A stretch of DNA of 64,000 nucleotides from JBBQVS01 sp963792705 (GCA_963792705.1 CAWBXD010000012.1:748296-812295); one strand, 5' to 3'; shown: positions 9,029-17,783, counted from the stretch's first letter. Program-made: numbers and translations. Notes: a model not told the origin generated them from the sequence alone.

Positions 9029-9860
9029 TGGAAACTACCTCTTCTGAACTCGCACTACCCTCTTCATCGGTTGGACGAAGCCACTCGTAGCCTTTGTCCT
9101 CAAGCTCAAGCGCAAGCTCTTTGCCACCGGACTTGATAATGCGTCCGTTGAACATGACATGTACATAGTCGGGTGTGATGTAGTTCAACATACGCTGATA
9201 GTGAGTGATGAGCAACACACCGAGATTTGGTCCCGTTAACGCATTGACGCTTTCGGAGACGATCTTGAGGGCGTCGATGTCCAGACCAGAGTCGGTCTCG
9301 TCCATCAAGGCAATCTCTGGCTCAAGCAAAGCCATCTGTAGAATTTCGGCGCGTTTCTTTTCGCCACCGGAGAAGCCATCGTTGATCGAACGGTTGATAA
9401 AGCTGTTGTCTACCTTCAGAAGTTTCATCTTGGCCTGTAGCAGTGTACGGAACTCTTTTGGTGGAACACTCTTGCGCTTCGCGGCCTTGCCAGTTGGGTT
9501 GTCGCCCTCTTCAAGAGGCTTGTTGCCTTCGCGTACCGCTTCTAATGAACGTCGCAGGAAGTTTGCGACGCTGACGCCAGGGATTGACATAGGGTACTGG
9601 AACGCCAGGAAGAGACGCATACGGGCGCGGCGATCAGGGGAATACTCAAGAATGTTCTCACCCTTAAACCAGACTTCGCCATCGGTCACTTCATACTTGG
9701 GGTTGCCCATGATGACGTTCGCCAGTGTGCTTTTACCTGAACCGTTTGGTCCCATTAACGCATGCACTTCGCCCTGCTTGATGGTCAGATTTACGCCGCG
9801 CAGAATTGGTTTACCTTCAATATTCGCATGAAGATTTTTAATTACGAGTTCTGATCCCAT
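9021..9860 (-). CDS. sufC: Fe-S assembly ATPase SufC
   Basis: 279 residues of a soluble ABC ATPase. Walker A is GPNGSGKS (residues 37-44), the signature is SGGEKKRAEI and Walker B is IALMDETDSGLD, the SufC form. An insert of about 30 residues after the Q-loop is rich in charged and Pro residues. It drives conformational change of the SufB/D scaffold. It is the first enzyme gene of the operon, 74 bp after the Rrf2 regulator. Confidence 0.95.
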   Translation of the reverse strand: MGSELVIKNLHANIEGKPILRGVNLTIKQGEVHALMGPNGSGKSTLANVIMGNPKYEVTDGEVWFKGENILEYSPDRRARMRLFLAFQYPMSIPGVSVANFLRRSLEAVREGNKPLEEGDNPTGKAAKRKSVPPKEFRTLLQAKMKLLKVDNSFINRSINDGFSGGEKKRAEILQMALLEPEIALMDETDSGLDIDALKIVSESVNALTGPNLGVLLITHYQRMLNYITPDYVHVMFNGRIIKSGGKELALELEDKGYEWLRPTDEEGSASSEEVVSNA

Positions 9861-9934
9861 TCCAAAAACACCTTTTCTTACATCACAGAGCTGCTCAAGG
9901 CAGTTCTATGAGATAAACTTTCTTCAAAAATTAC

Positions 9935-10465
9935 TTATGATGCAGAGCGAACCTCTGGCTCCTCCGCTATGTAAAAGCCCTTTGTGGTTGGGCTAACATG
10001 AATATCTGAGAGTGCGATGAAGCGCGTTGGGTCCGTCGGCTCTGTTGTGTCGGCCATCAAGTCGGCCAACGTCATCATATCAAGCGTTTGCGCCACCGCG
10101 TCACGGACCTTTGCCCATAGCACCTTTGTTTTGCATGAATCGAGGAAATTGCAGACCTGCGACATCTCGCCCTCGGTAGCGCAAATCATTGGCGCGATAG
10201 GTCCTTCGAGGACACGTACAATCTCGCCCATCGTAATCTGCTCCGGCGGACGACTCAGTTTGTAACCACCATGCGCTCCACGTGTACTCATCACAAGGGG
10301 AGGCGTGGCTTCACGCAACAGCTTGACAAGCTGCTCCAAATACGCCAACGGCAGGAGTTCCACCTGCGAGATATCGGTGAGCGAACGAGGACGACCACCG
10401 TAATTGCGCGCTAGATCAACCATGATTCGCACGCCATATTCGCCTTTTGTAGAGACTCGTAACAT
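9935..10465 (-). CDS. Rrf2-family regulator, probably Fe-S sensing (IscR/SufR-like)
   Basis: 176 residues. An N-terminal winged helix (YGVRIMVDLARNYGGRP; wing region TRGAHGGYKLSRP) is followed by three cysteines, C95, C105 and C111. This is the right region for [2Fe-2S] binding, although the first gap (10 residues) is longer than in IscR. As the first gene of the suf operon it probably represses the operon when Fe-S supply is adequate. A candidate operator lies over its transcription start. Confidence 0.9.
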   Translation of the reverse strand: MLRVSTKGEYGVRIMVDLARNYGGRPRSLTDISQVELLPLAYLEQLVKLLREATPPLVMSTRGAHGGYKLSRPPEQITMGEIVRVLEGPIAPMICATEGEMSQVCNFLDSCKTKVLWAKVRDAVAQTLDMMTLADLMADTTEPTDPTRFIALSDIHVSPTTKGFYIAEEPEVRSAS

Positions 10466-10524
10466 TCTTGGTCGCCCCTCTCTAAGCCAATCATACCGTT
10501 ATCACACCGTATGCGGCTAAATTA

Positions 10525-10576
10525 ATCCGACTTATTCACTAGGATATATTTTAGCACCGATATGGAAGGGCGTCAA
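10525..10576 (-). promoter_or_regulatory. suf operon promoter with candidate Rrf2 operator
   Basis: On the minus strand, TTGACG (10571-10576) and TAAAAT (10548-10553) are separated by 17 bp; the start would be near 10541. An imperfect inverted repeat ATCCGACT-5-ACTAGGAT (10525-10545; 6 of 8 arm positions match) lies across the predicted start, where a repressor would block initiation. The promoter is strong by sequence; the operator role is inferred. Confidence 0.6.
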
Positions 10577-10580
10577 CTGT

Positions 10581-10638
10581 AGCAAAAAGACAAACAATAG
10601 AGCGAGGGGTGACTCGCTCTATTGTTTGTCTTTTTGCT
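10581..10638 (-). terminator. terminator of the membrane protein/XRE operon
   Basis: Perfect 26-bp arms (10581-10606, 10613-10638) with a 6-nt loop; the arms end in A5/T5 runs. It lies 4 bp beyond the XRE stop and just upstream of the suf -35 box. Confidence 0.85.
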
Positions 10639-10642
10639 ATAA

Positions 10643-10855
10643 TCAGCCTTTCTTTTCTAGCTCTGGGTCTGGCTCAAAAATTTCTTCGACAGGTAGCTGA
10701 AAGAGACGCGCAATCTTGAATGCTAGTGGTAGGCTGGGGTCATACTTACCCGTCTCTAACGCGGTGACGGTCTGGCGTGATACATCCAGGTGTTCAGCGA
10801 GGTCTGCCTGCGACCAGTTACGCATCGCACGTAGCACCTTGAGTTTATTGTTCAT
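10643..10855 (-). CDS. small XRE-family HTH regulator
   Basis: 70 residues, almost all one Cro/CI helix-turn-helix (WSQADLAEHLDVSRQTVTAL, then ETGKYDPSLPLAFKIARLF). I start it at the ATG (10855) that overlaps the stop of the upstream membrane gene as ATGA. A longer frame upstream would run inside that gene. Such YozG-like regulators often sit with a small membrane protein and control their own operon; a suitable operator is visible upstream at 11544-11595. Confidence 0.88.
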   Translation of the reverse strand: MNNKLKVLRAMRNWSQADLAEHLDVSRQTVTALETGKYDPSLPLAFKIARLFQLPVEEIFEPDPELEKKG

Positions 10856-11238
10856 TGATATCTCCGCGCAGCAATTGCTAAACCAATACCCCAAAGCGCA
10901 ATCATGAAAGGGAAAATCCACATCAAGCTGATATGTGGAAAGCCAATGTTCTCAAGAAATCCATAGCTGAATGTAAGAATACCTGCAACACCAAAACTGA
11001 AAGCTATACCTTCAAACTGGATGCGGCGTTGTAATTCATCCATCTGACGCACAAAGCGCATGTAGGCGATTACACCAAAAATGGCGGGAATGACTGGCAG
11101 TAGTGCTAGAGGAACGCGCCATAAAGCTGAAACTGGACTATTCTCAATAATAGTAATCGAGACGATAACTGCTACGACATAAGCTACCATTGCGATGCCA
11201 AATTCTCTAACATACTGTCTTACGGCTGTCTTGACCAT
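10852..11238 (-). CDS. small integral membrane protein paired with XRE regulator
   Basis: 128 residues with about four spans (FGIAMVAYVVAVIVSITII, LALLPVIPAIFGVIAYM, GIAFSFGVAGILTFSYGFL, LMWIFPFMIALWGIGLAIA). Start chosen at 11238, which has GAAAGAAGGA upstream. An in-frame extension to 11316 would be encoded partly by a palindromic repeat and is probably not used. I do not recognise a functional family. The ATGA overlap shows co-translation with the XRE gene. Confidence 0.75.
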   Translation of the reverse strand: MVKTAVRQYVREFGIAMVAYVVAVIVSITIIENSPVSALWRVPLALLPVIPAIFGVIAYMRFVRQMDELQRRIQFEGIAFSFGVAGILTFSYGFLENIGFPHISLMWIFPFMIALWGIGLAIAARRYQ

Positions 11239-11281
11239 GATTTGTTCCTTCTTTCCTGGTTGAAGAGTAAATTCACCTCGT

Positions 11282-11490
11282 TTGTAGGGACCGATGATCG
11301 TGTTGAACAATTTCACAAGGATACGCCGATTGTAGGGACCCGATTGATCGCGTCCTCGCCCAATTCATAGGGCGAGTTTTCCGCATCATTATCAAGCGTA
11401 CCGAAGGGAACTCGCGCAATGAATGGCGCCTCGGACGCGATCAATCGGGTCCCTACGACATATATCCGTCCTCTTTTGTTACACAGAATA
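11282..11490. repeat. nested palindromic repeat in the leader of the membrane/XRE operon
   Basis: Inner element arms at 11332-11355 and 11433-11456 (24 bp, GTAGGGACCCGATTG type). Outside are a lone TGTAGGGACCGATGATCG near 11284 and a right flank (TATATCCGTC, then TTTGTTA) like those at 4.76 and 34.57 kb. It lies between the operon promoter (about 11550) and the start codon (11238), so it should be transcribed. Confidence 0.8.
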
Positions 11491-11543
11491 ATCGTTCCTT
11501 GTGGATCGTTTCATGTAAAGCATATTTATCTTTATGTAAACCT

Positions 11544-11595
11544 TACTTGTCATAGTATAGAGCATACTTTTCTTTTTGTCAAGTATACTTGTCAT
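11544..11595 (-). promoter_or_regulatory. promoter and probable XRE operators
   Basis: Minus-strand TTGACA (11577-11582), 17 bp, TATACT (11554-11559). The 10-mer TACTTGTCAT occurs at 11544-11553 and again at 11586-11595, 42 bp apart. The upstream copy is part of the perfect palindrome CAAGTATACTTG (11580-11591), which overlaps the -35 box. Two copies placed four helical turns apart around a promoter suggest repressor looping or cooperative binding by the downstream XRE protein (inference). Confidence 0.65.
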
Positions 11596-11722
11596 TTTGT
11601 TAAGGGGATTTGCTAATTTTGTGAGGGAACGTGATGGAGACAGACGGGTGGGTACTCGGTGTTACAATACTTAGGGTAGACATTTTACCAAATAGCATAG
11701 ATTGGAAGGATTGACACCGTTC

Positions 11723-12457
11723 ATGACACACCTTTACCTTATTCGTCATGGAGAGGCTACCACCCAGAGGGGGGAGTCTTTGCATGACGATGGTTTAACT
11801 CACCTTGGCGTTCGGCAGGCAGAACGTTTACGTGACCGTTTAGCCGCGACAGGCGAAATTGCCCCCGATGTGTTTATTGCCAGCACACTTCCACGAGCAC
11901 GTCAGACGGCTCAAATTATCGCACCCGCTTTTAAAGAGATGCCGATTACCTTTGACGATCAGGTGCAGGAACTGCATCCAGGCGAAGCCGAGAATATGAC
12001 GGTGAGCGAATTTCGTGAGAAGTTTGGTGGCTACAAACTAGATGAAGAGCCATTCCGTCCCGTTTCGCCAGGCGGCGAGACATGGGGACAGTTTGTGCTA
12101 CGCGGAGGGAACGCACTCCATCGCATTTTGACGGAGCACGAGGGAAAAACCATTGTCATAGTGTGTCATGGCGGAATTATTGATATCTCATTTATCTACT
12201 TCTTAGGCATGGAGACATTGCGCCTACCAGAGACACGGTTTGATACGCGTAACGCCTCTATCACGTATTGGAACAAGACCACACCATTTGGAACGAGACC
12301 GCCCCGTTGGAGACTTGTGCGTTACAACGACGATATGCATGTACGCGGTCTCGACGAGTCATTTGAAATTCCTTGGGGTGAGATGCCTGTACCACCTTAT
12401 GAGCAGTGGTCACAAGCGGGACGCCCACAACCTACCAAAGCACCGACGGAGCAATAG
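11723..12457 (+). CDS. histidine phosphatase family protein
   Basis: About 244 residues. LIRHGEAT at the N-terminus carries the catalytic His. The other core residues appear in STLPRARQTAQII (Arg) and VIVCHGGII (second His). This is the phosphoglycerate-mutase-like fold, and small proteins of this type remove phosphate from metabolites or proteins. Start at ATG 11723 (GGAAGGA 12 nt upstream); a TTG at 11702 is less likely. The substrate is not predictable, and there is no obvious operon partner. Confidence 0.87.
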   Translation: MTHLYLIRHGEATTQRGESLHDDGLTHLGVRQAERLRDRLAATGEIAPDVFIASTLPRARQTAQIIAPAFKEMPITFDDQVQELHPGEAENMTVSEFREKFGGYKLDEEPFRPVSPGGETWGQFVLRGGNALHRILTEHEGKTIVIVCHGGIIDISFIYFLGMETLRLPETRFDTRNASITYWNKTTPFGTRPPRWRLVRYNDDMHVRGLDESFEIPWGEMPVPPYEQWSQAGRPQPTKAPTEQ

Positions 12458-12466
12458 TATTGGTCA

Positions 12467-12520
12467 AATAAAAAAGGGTAGTTGTAAACGCTTAAGCGCA
12501 CACAACTACCCTTTTTTATT
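12467..12520. terminator. bidirectional terminator between phosphatase and SbcC-like genes
   Basis: 19-bp perfect arms (12467-12485, 12502-12520) with A6 and T6 at the outer ends, placed between two convergent genes. The stop codon of the SbcC-like gene lies inside the right arm. Confidence 0.9.
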
Positions 12521-15500
12521 CCACACCCACGCGCGCAACCATAACCGCAGGTACACGGACCGTCATGTCCTGCGTATTATCGTCTTCATCGTCGTTGTAT
12601 TCAGGCTCTTCCTGTCTTGTAGCTTTAGGCACCTCTACAACGGGCAGATTGCTTTCGACAATTGTGCCGTTGTCCATGTAGACATGGTAAGGGAAGAGGG
12701 CAGGGTCGAAGGCACTACTATGTGAGATGAGTAGCACTTGCTCAAAATGTTGGCTCAGCATATCGCCGGTCACAACATCCATCAAGGCTTTTGTGCGGCC
12801 TCGGTCAAACGAACTGAGCGGCTCGTCAAGGAAAAGGAAACCAGGGGACGCTCCCACTTCTTTAGGAAGGGTCACAAGAGCGAACGCCAGACGTAAGGCA
12901 AGCGAGAGTTGATCGGCGGCACCACCCGATAGGGCTGATTTGGAGACATATTCGGCGGCACCGGAGTCCCATACTTTGAGTTGCAATGGACCACCACTAA
13001 TGGCTCCCTCTTCCCCATGCGTCATAACACGCACATCGTGATAGCGACCACTTGTCAACAAAGGCAGAATATGCTGCATATAATACTCGGTACGTGGCAC
13101 GATTTTATGCATCAAGCGGTCATGTACAGCTTTGATCAGTAAGCCACTGCGTTTTTTAACTTGAAAGGAGCGTTCTTGCTGCTCCATACGTATACGAGCA
13201 AGGGCTAAATCGAGTGTGACACCGCCTGTTTGTAGTTGTGTACCGAGCGCAAGTTCTTCCTGTTCCAGATGTTCCAGTTCACGCTCTGTGTCTTCTTGTT
13301 CCTGTTCCAGGCGTGGACGGTCTTGCGCTGAGTAATCGGCGACCAAAGGCCAGACCGCCACGATATCGGTGAAGGTGTAACGCTGAACGGGCGAACGTTT
13401 TCGCAGCACAAGCATAGCGGCAATGCGCTCCTGTGCATCCTCAATTTCCTGCATACAGAGCGCGATTTTCGCGCTTGACGCGCCTTCCTGTGCTTGTAAG
13501 CTATTGAGTTCCCCGGCAATCGCGTCCTCGTTGGACTCTTGCAGTTCTTTCTGACAACGGGTGCGTAACGCGACAAGAGCTTCGGCAAAGGGATTTGGTG
13601 GCACAATCCAACTACCGAGCGAATTGCTAAATTTCGCCAGTTGCTTATAATGCTCTGCCAGCGACTCCTGACGCTCTTTGAGCAGATTCGTATACGCGGT
13701 CTGCTGCGTCTGTAAGGCAAATTTATTACCGAGGACAACATTCAGTTCTTCCAGTTGCTTCCGTGCGCTAGCTTCTGCATTGTTGATAGCCGTTTGTCCA
13801 AAGACGACGCCAAGCGGCTTGACACGTTGTCGTAGCGACTCTTGCAACGATTGTAGCGCGCTACGTAATGCGTTTTGTTGTTCACGTGCTCGTTCAATTT
13901 GTTGTAGAGGGCTGTTTGTCAGATAGCGTGCGTTACGCTCCTCAACGATATGTTTGCGTGTCAACATCACTTCCAGCGCATCTTGATGTATTCGCACCTG
14001 ATTTGTTAGCTCTGTTACAACATCGGCCTTGCTCTCAAGAGAAGCGATTTCATGTTCGGTAGCCTTGATTGTACTCTCGACGAGTGCTTCGAGGTCCGGT
14101 ACACCGCTGACGCTTTCTTCATGATTCCACAATACGGGCGTAATCGGTACGGAGGCATAGTCATCGAAGGCGGCACCACGTTGGAGACGTTCATTGATGC
14201 TAGACTGTGGCAAGCCCTCCTGACCCGCAAGCAACGTAATCTCTTGATGCATGCGCTCTAGGGCCATCTGGTCATCACGTAGTTGTTCATCAAGCGAGTT
14301 AAGCCGCTTACGCTGCTCTTCCAACTGTGTGCGTTGCTTCCGCAGATTCGCCACGGCCTCCATTGTCACATTCACCTGATTACGTGCTGAATTCGCCTCA
14401 TCGCGCTTTTCTTTAATCTGGTCCTGCAAGTTGGCAATACTCTCACCCTGTTGGCGTTGTGTCTGTTGTAATAGTGTGTGTGCCTCTTCGATAGAATGTG
14501 GAACAGTGCCGGTGAGATCGCGCAGTTCGCGTTCAACCTGCTCAAGTGCTTCCCGATTGCCACCCATGCGACTAGCCGTTTCGCGTGCCGCAACCATCAT
14601 ACGCACCCGACTGATAGCTTCCTGTACCTGCCTATCAATGGTCTGCTCATCCTCACGGGCCTTGATGTAGTTCTGGAAGTAGAGACCAGCACCAGCACCC
14701 AATAGAAGTGCCAGGATGCCTAGAATGACGCCGATAATGGGCGCACCCTTTGCAAATTCGACAATCGCGCCACCAGCACAGAAGAGACAGAGGACAACAC
14801 AAGCAATGACAATACCCATACACTTTGTCGAGTTGCGACGTGCGTCTAACGCAGCAGAGGTCAACTGTTCTTGTTGGTCATGAGCGGCGCGCACATGTTG
14901 CTCCGCGTCGCTCAAGCCTTGCGTAAGCCCTTTGAGCCGTTGCCATTCTTCCAACTGGCGGCGCACACTCAACTGGCGACCACGCTTCTCTAGTTCCTCG
15001 GCTTGCTTTTGCACCTGCTTTGCCTCGGCCTCGACCAGCGTCAATTCTTGCTCTGTGTCGTACAGGTCGCGCTGTACCTTCCTGAGTTGTGCCTCGCTAT
15101 TGTCGGCTTGTTTTTTGTCCGAGCTATGTGCGACGTACTGCTCTTCAAGACGACGCAATTCCGCGAGCCGACTGGCAAGCATATTCATACTCGCCAGGCG
15201 AGCCTCTAGCATTGGTAGCCCTTCGCGCTGACGGTCTGTCAGGTCCGATAGTGACTTTTGTGCTTGCACGACACGACTGCGCGCATGCTCAACCTGCGCA
15301 TCAATACTTTTGAGGTCGCCTTCTACCTCGTCCTGACGCTTGAGTTCCTGTTCCAGGTCCTTAATGGTGTCCACCGCCGTTAACAGGTCGTTTGACATAC
15401 GCTGCAATGTGCCGAAGGATTTGGTTAGCTCGACAAGTTCGTTGACGCGGTTTTCAAGCACAGGCAATTCTTCTTGCTCACGTCGCTCTAACTCGTCTAT

Positions 15501-16391
15501 CTGCCGTTCTAGTAGTGGCAATTCGCGCCGTGCTTCTGCCATCTCGTCATAGGAAGTGATGATTTCGCTTAGAGTGGCATCGGCTCTTTTAAGTTGCTGT
15601 ATGCGCCCCTGCCGACTCTTGAGTTCTGCCCGATGCGTATGAATATGCTCAAGCGCAAGTTCCTGTTCCGCGATATCCGCTTCTTGCGTGGCGATATCTG
15701 CCAGGTCTTCGGCAACCTCAACAACATCCAGTGCGACCTCGAGCGTGTCCAGTTGTTTGCTTAATACGGGTATGCGTTCTTGGATTTCGGCGAGCCGTAG
15801 ACGCTGTGTTGTGTCTTCCATGAGCCGTTCGTCGTGCGCCGTCACCTTGAATTGCTCCCCAATGCGGTTTAGACGTTCCAGCCCCAGGAGTTTACGAACA
15901 GTAATTTCGCGCTCTGTGCCGCGAAGACGTTCCAGGCGATCAAGTCCTTTTTGCTCGATTAAGCAGGAGTTGCGTAACGCGCTCCCATCCATGCGTCCCA
16001 ATTCCGAGATAATACGTTCGTTAGCAGACCCCAAGCGCGTGATTGGTTCCTCTTCGTTAGCACTGCCCTCACGCTGTGTGCGTAACTCGATGCGTTGTCC
16101 CTTGCCGCGCTCAAGAATACGTGTGATGGTAAGCTCTGTTGTGTTGACTACAAGAGTGAGCGTGACGGTTGCGGTGGACGCTCCATACGAGATGAGGTCG
16201 TCAAGCGAACGTTTGTCCTGGTCGAACAGTAGCGACTCCCCATAGAGCGCGAAATAGATACTTTCAAGCAGGGCCGATTTGCCTGATTCGTTTGGCCCTT
16301 GAATGAGTATACTGCCACGCTGTGGAAAGTGTAGGTCCATCTGGCGTAGCAGTCTGAACCGTTCGACCGTTAAATGTTTTAGGATTATCAT
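12516..16391 (-). CDS. SbcC/Rad50-like (YhaN-type) ATPase with central membrane segment
   Basis: 1291 residues. Walker A GPNESGKS lies near residue 32; the C-terminus has the signature LSGGAADQLSLALRLAFAL and Walker B FLFLDEPLSSFD. Two very long coiled-coil arms lie between them. At the apex (about residues 525-575), where Rad50 has its zinc hook, there are two hydrophobic spans (IVIACVVLCLFC; APIIGVILGILALLLGAGAG). This resembles YhaN of Bacillus and suggests membrane tethering. A CLFC within the first span is probably not a hook. The partner nuclease-like gene lies 93 bp upstream. Confidence 0.85.
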   Translation of the reverse strand: MIILKHLTVERFRLLRQMDLHFPQRGSILIQGPNESGKSALLESIYFALYGESLLFDQDKRSLDDLISYGASTATVTLTLVVNTTELTITRILERGKGQRIELRTQREGSANEEEPITRLGSANERIISELGRMDGSALRNSCLIEQKGLDRLERLRGTEREITVRKLLGLERLNRIGEQFKVTAHDERLMEDTTQRLRLAEIQERIPVLSKQLDTLEVALDVVEVAEDLADIATQEADIAEQELALEHIHTHRAELKSRQGRIQQLKRADATLSEIITSYDEMAEARRELPLLERQIDELERREQEELPVLENRVNELVELTKSFGTLQRMSNDLLTAVDTIKDLEQELKRQDEVEGDLKSIDAQVEHARSRVVQAQKSLSDLTDRQREGLPMLEARLASMNMLASRLAELRRLEEQYVAHSSDKKQADNSEAQLRKVQRDLYDTEQELTLVEAEAKQVQKQAEELEKRGRQLSVRRQLEEWQRLKGLTQGLSDAEQHVRAAHDQQEQLTSAALDARRNSTKCMGIVIACVVLCLFCAGGAIVEFAKGAPIIGVILGILALLLGAGAGLYFQNYIKAREDEQTIDRQVQEAISRVRMMVAARETASRMGGNREALEQVERELRDLTGTVPHSIEEAHTLLQQTQRQQGESIANLQDQIKEKRDEANSARNQVNVTMEAVANLRKQRTQLEEQRKRLNSLDEQLRDDQMALERMHQEITLLAGQEGLPQSSINERLQRGAAFDDYASVPITPVLWNHEESVSGVPDLEALVESTIKATEHEIASLESKADVVTELTNQVRIHQDALEVMLTRKHIVEERNARYLTNSPLQQIERAREQQNALRSALQSLQESLRQRVKPLGVVFGQTAINNAEASARKQLEELNVVLGNKFALQTQQTAYTNLLKERQESLAEHYKQLAKFSNSLGSWIVPPNPFAEALVALRTRCQKELQESNEDAIAGELNSLQAQEGASSAKIALCMQEIEDAQERIAAMLVLRKRSPVQRYTFTDIVAVWPLVADYSAQDRPRLEQEQEDTERELEHLEQEELALGTQLQTGGVTLDLALARIRMEQQERSFQVKKRSGLLIKAVHDRLMHKIVPRTEYYMQHILPLLTSGRYHDVRVMTHGEEGAISGGPLQLKVWDSGAAEYVSKSALSGGAADQLSLALRLAFALVTLPKEVGASPGFLFLDEPLSSFDRGRTKALMDVVTGDMLSQHFEQVLLISHSSAFDPALFPYHVYMDNGTIVESNLPVVEVPKATRQEEPEYNDDEDDNTQDMTVRVPAVMVARVGVE

Positions 16392-16418
16392 AGTGAAAAT
16401 ACTCCGTTCGCTTCCCTT

Positions 16419-16489
16419 TGTAGGGACTGATTGATCGCGTCCTGGTAGCAGTCAATTGACGGTAAGGACGCGATCAATCGGTCCCTACA
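16419..16489. repeat. type A palindrome overlapping the stop of the SbcD-like gene
   Basis: 25-bp arms (16419-16443, 16465-16489) with one mismatch. It fills the gap between the SbcD-like and SbcC-like genes. The stop codon of the former (16485-16487) lies in the TGTAGGG end of the element. Confidence 0.9.
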
Positions 16490-17783
16490 GATACCGTTTG
16501 CCTCTGCTATCATCTAATGCCAGTAAGAGTTCCTCTTTTGTGGTACGCAAGGCTTTTTTCTCGTGCTCGTCGCTCGTGTCGGCAATCCACTCTTCTGCTA
16601 CTGCGATAAGTTCTTCGCGTGGTGAAAAGCGTTCTCCCGTCTCGGTCGCGGCCATGTCCTGCTCTGACACAAGGGAGACATCACTATCGTCAATGGCAAG
16701 GGAGAAGCAGTATTCCTCGCCATAGCGTCGTATCGTGTTCAGGTCCAATTGGTGGTATTGTCTACGCGTGATTTCACCTTCGAGACGAAGTTGAATTGCT
16801 GACTCGTCATCACACAATGGCTCTAAACGCTCAAGAATACGTTCGGTTGGTGTTGTGTCTGCATCATCTGACCATAGATCCTGTGTTGTGATGCGTAGGC
16901 GTTTTGTCTGCAGAGCGTCCACAACAATATGGTTGCACCAGCGTAGACCGTCTTCCGCAAGGCCCATAAAGACAAATCCAGGCTGTTGCTCGTTTGTATA
17001 TGCTTGTGTACTATTTGTGCTATGAGTCGCGCCAGCTACGATAAGCTCTGTCTGTCCAAGATGTTGATGACTATAGGTGTGGTAATAACCAGCGAGGATG
17101 TAACGGAAGATATGTTGTTCCTCGATGCTAGCGCGGCTCACCTGTGTACGTGGAGTGAATGCCGCTGCCCTGTCGCTAAGTCCCTCAATGGGCGCGTGAA
17201 GCACCAGGATTGGAAGCGTGGCGCGTTCGATATCGCTCCGCACCTGCAATTGCGCTAACGGGTCGCCGGGCTGCTCTCCAATACTGCCAAGACCACAGAT
17301 ACCAACCATAACACCATGAGCCTCAATGAGAAGCGGTTCGACTTCGTTTTCGGTGCGGATAGGTGAGAGATACTGTAAGGCTCCTAGCTGAGCGTAGCTC
17401 ATCTGAGGTGCTGGTGGTGTGTGCTCGCCTGGTGTTTCCGCTGGAGTATCTTGAAGGCCACCAAGGGCAATTACATGTACTCCAGCTTGCTTCAACTGAG
17501 CAAGCCGTGCAGCCACAAAATTGCGGTCCCTTTCGGTGGGCGTTGTTGTATCGAAGAGGTCGCCAGCCTGAATAAAGAAATCAGCTTTTTGCCCAATGGC
17601 GAACGTGACCGCCTGTTGAAATGCATCACGGAGACGTTGCTGCCGCTCTTCGCGCTTGTGCTGCCCAAACGCATCGTAGCCCAGGTGATTGTCTGCGGTC
17701 AAAACAACCGTTACAACATCGCGCTGTGCTCCATAATAGCCATGTTCTGGTTCGGGCATCGTATTATTTTCTTGTTCCGTCAT
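16485..17783 (-). CDS. SbcD/YhaO-like metallophosphoesterase, divergent active site
   Basis: 432 residues of calcineurin-like phosphoesterase. Motif I is TADNHLG (D31, H33) and motif II is GDLFD (D75). The usual GNHD motif is GLQD (109-112), losing both Asn and the catalytic His. A later His is present (LVLHAP, H196), but the GHXH motif is GYYH (232-235), losing one more His. The partner for a Rad50-like ATPase lies immediately downstream, so the complex may bind but cut poorly. The last codon and stop come from a palindromic repeat. Confidence 0.83.
   Translation of the reverse strand: MTEQENNTMPEPEHGYYGAQRDVVTVVLTADNHLGYDAFGQHKREERQQRLRDAFQQAVTFAIGQKADFFIQAGDLFDTTTPTERDRNFVAARLAQLKQAGVHVIALGGLQDTPAETPGEHTPPAPQMSYAQLGALQYLSPIRTENEVEPLLIEAHGVMVGICGLGSIGEQPGDPLAQLQVRSDIERATLPILVLHAPIEGLSDRAAAFTPRTQVSRASIEEQHIFRYILAGYYHTYSHQHLGQTELIVAGATHSTNSTQAYTNEQQPGFVFMGLAEDGLRWCNHIVVDALQTKRLRITTQDLWSDDADTTPTERILERLEPLCDDESAIQLRLEGEITRRQYHQLDLNTIRRYGEEYCFSLAIDDSDVSLVSEQDMAATETGERFSPREELIAVAEEWIADTSDEHEKKALRTTKEELLLALDDSRGKRYL

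Noticed and set aside
9205..9831. Long plus-strand open frame over sufC
   Set aside because: Antisense shadow of the SufC frame, which carries all ABC motifs.
11239..11316. Longer N-terminus of the small membrane protein
   Set aside because: Partly encoded by a palindromic repeat; a better start is at 11238.
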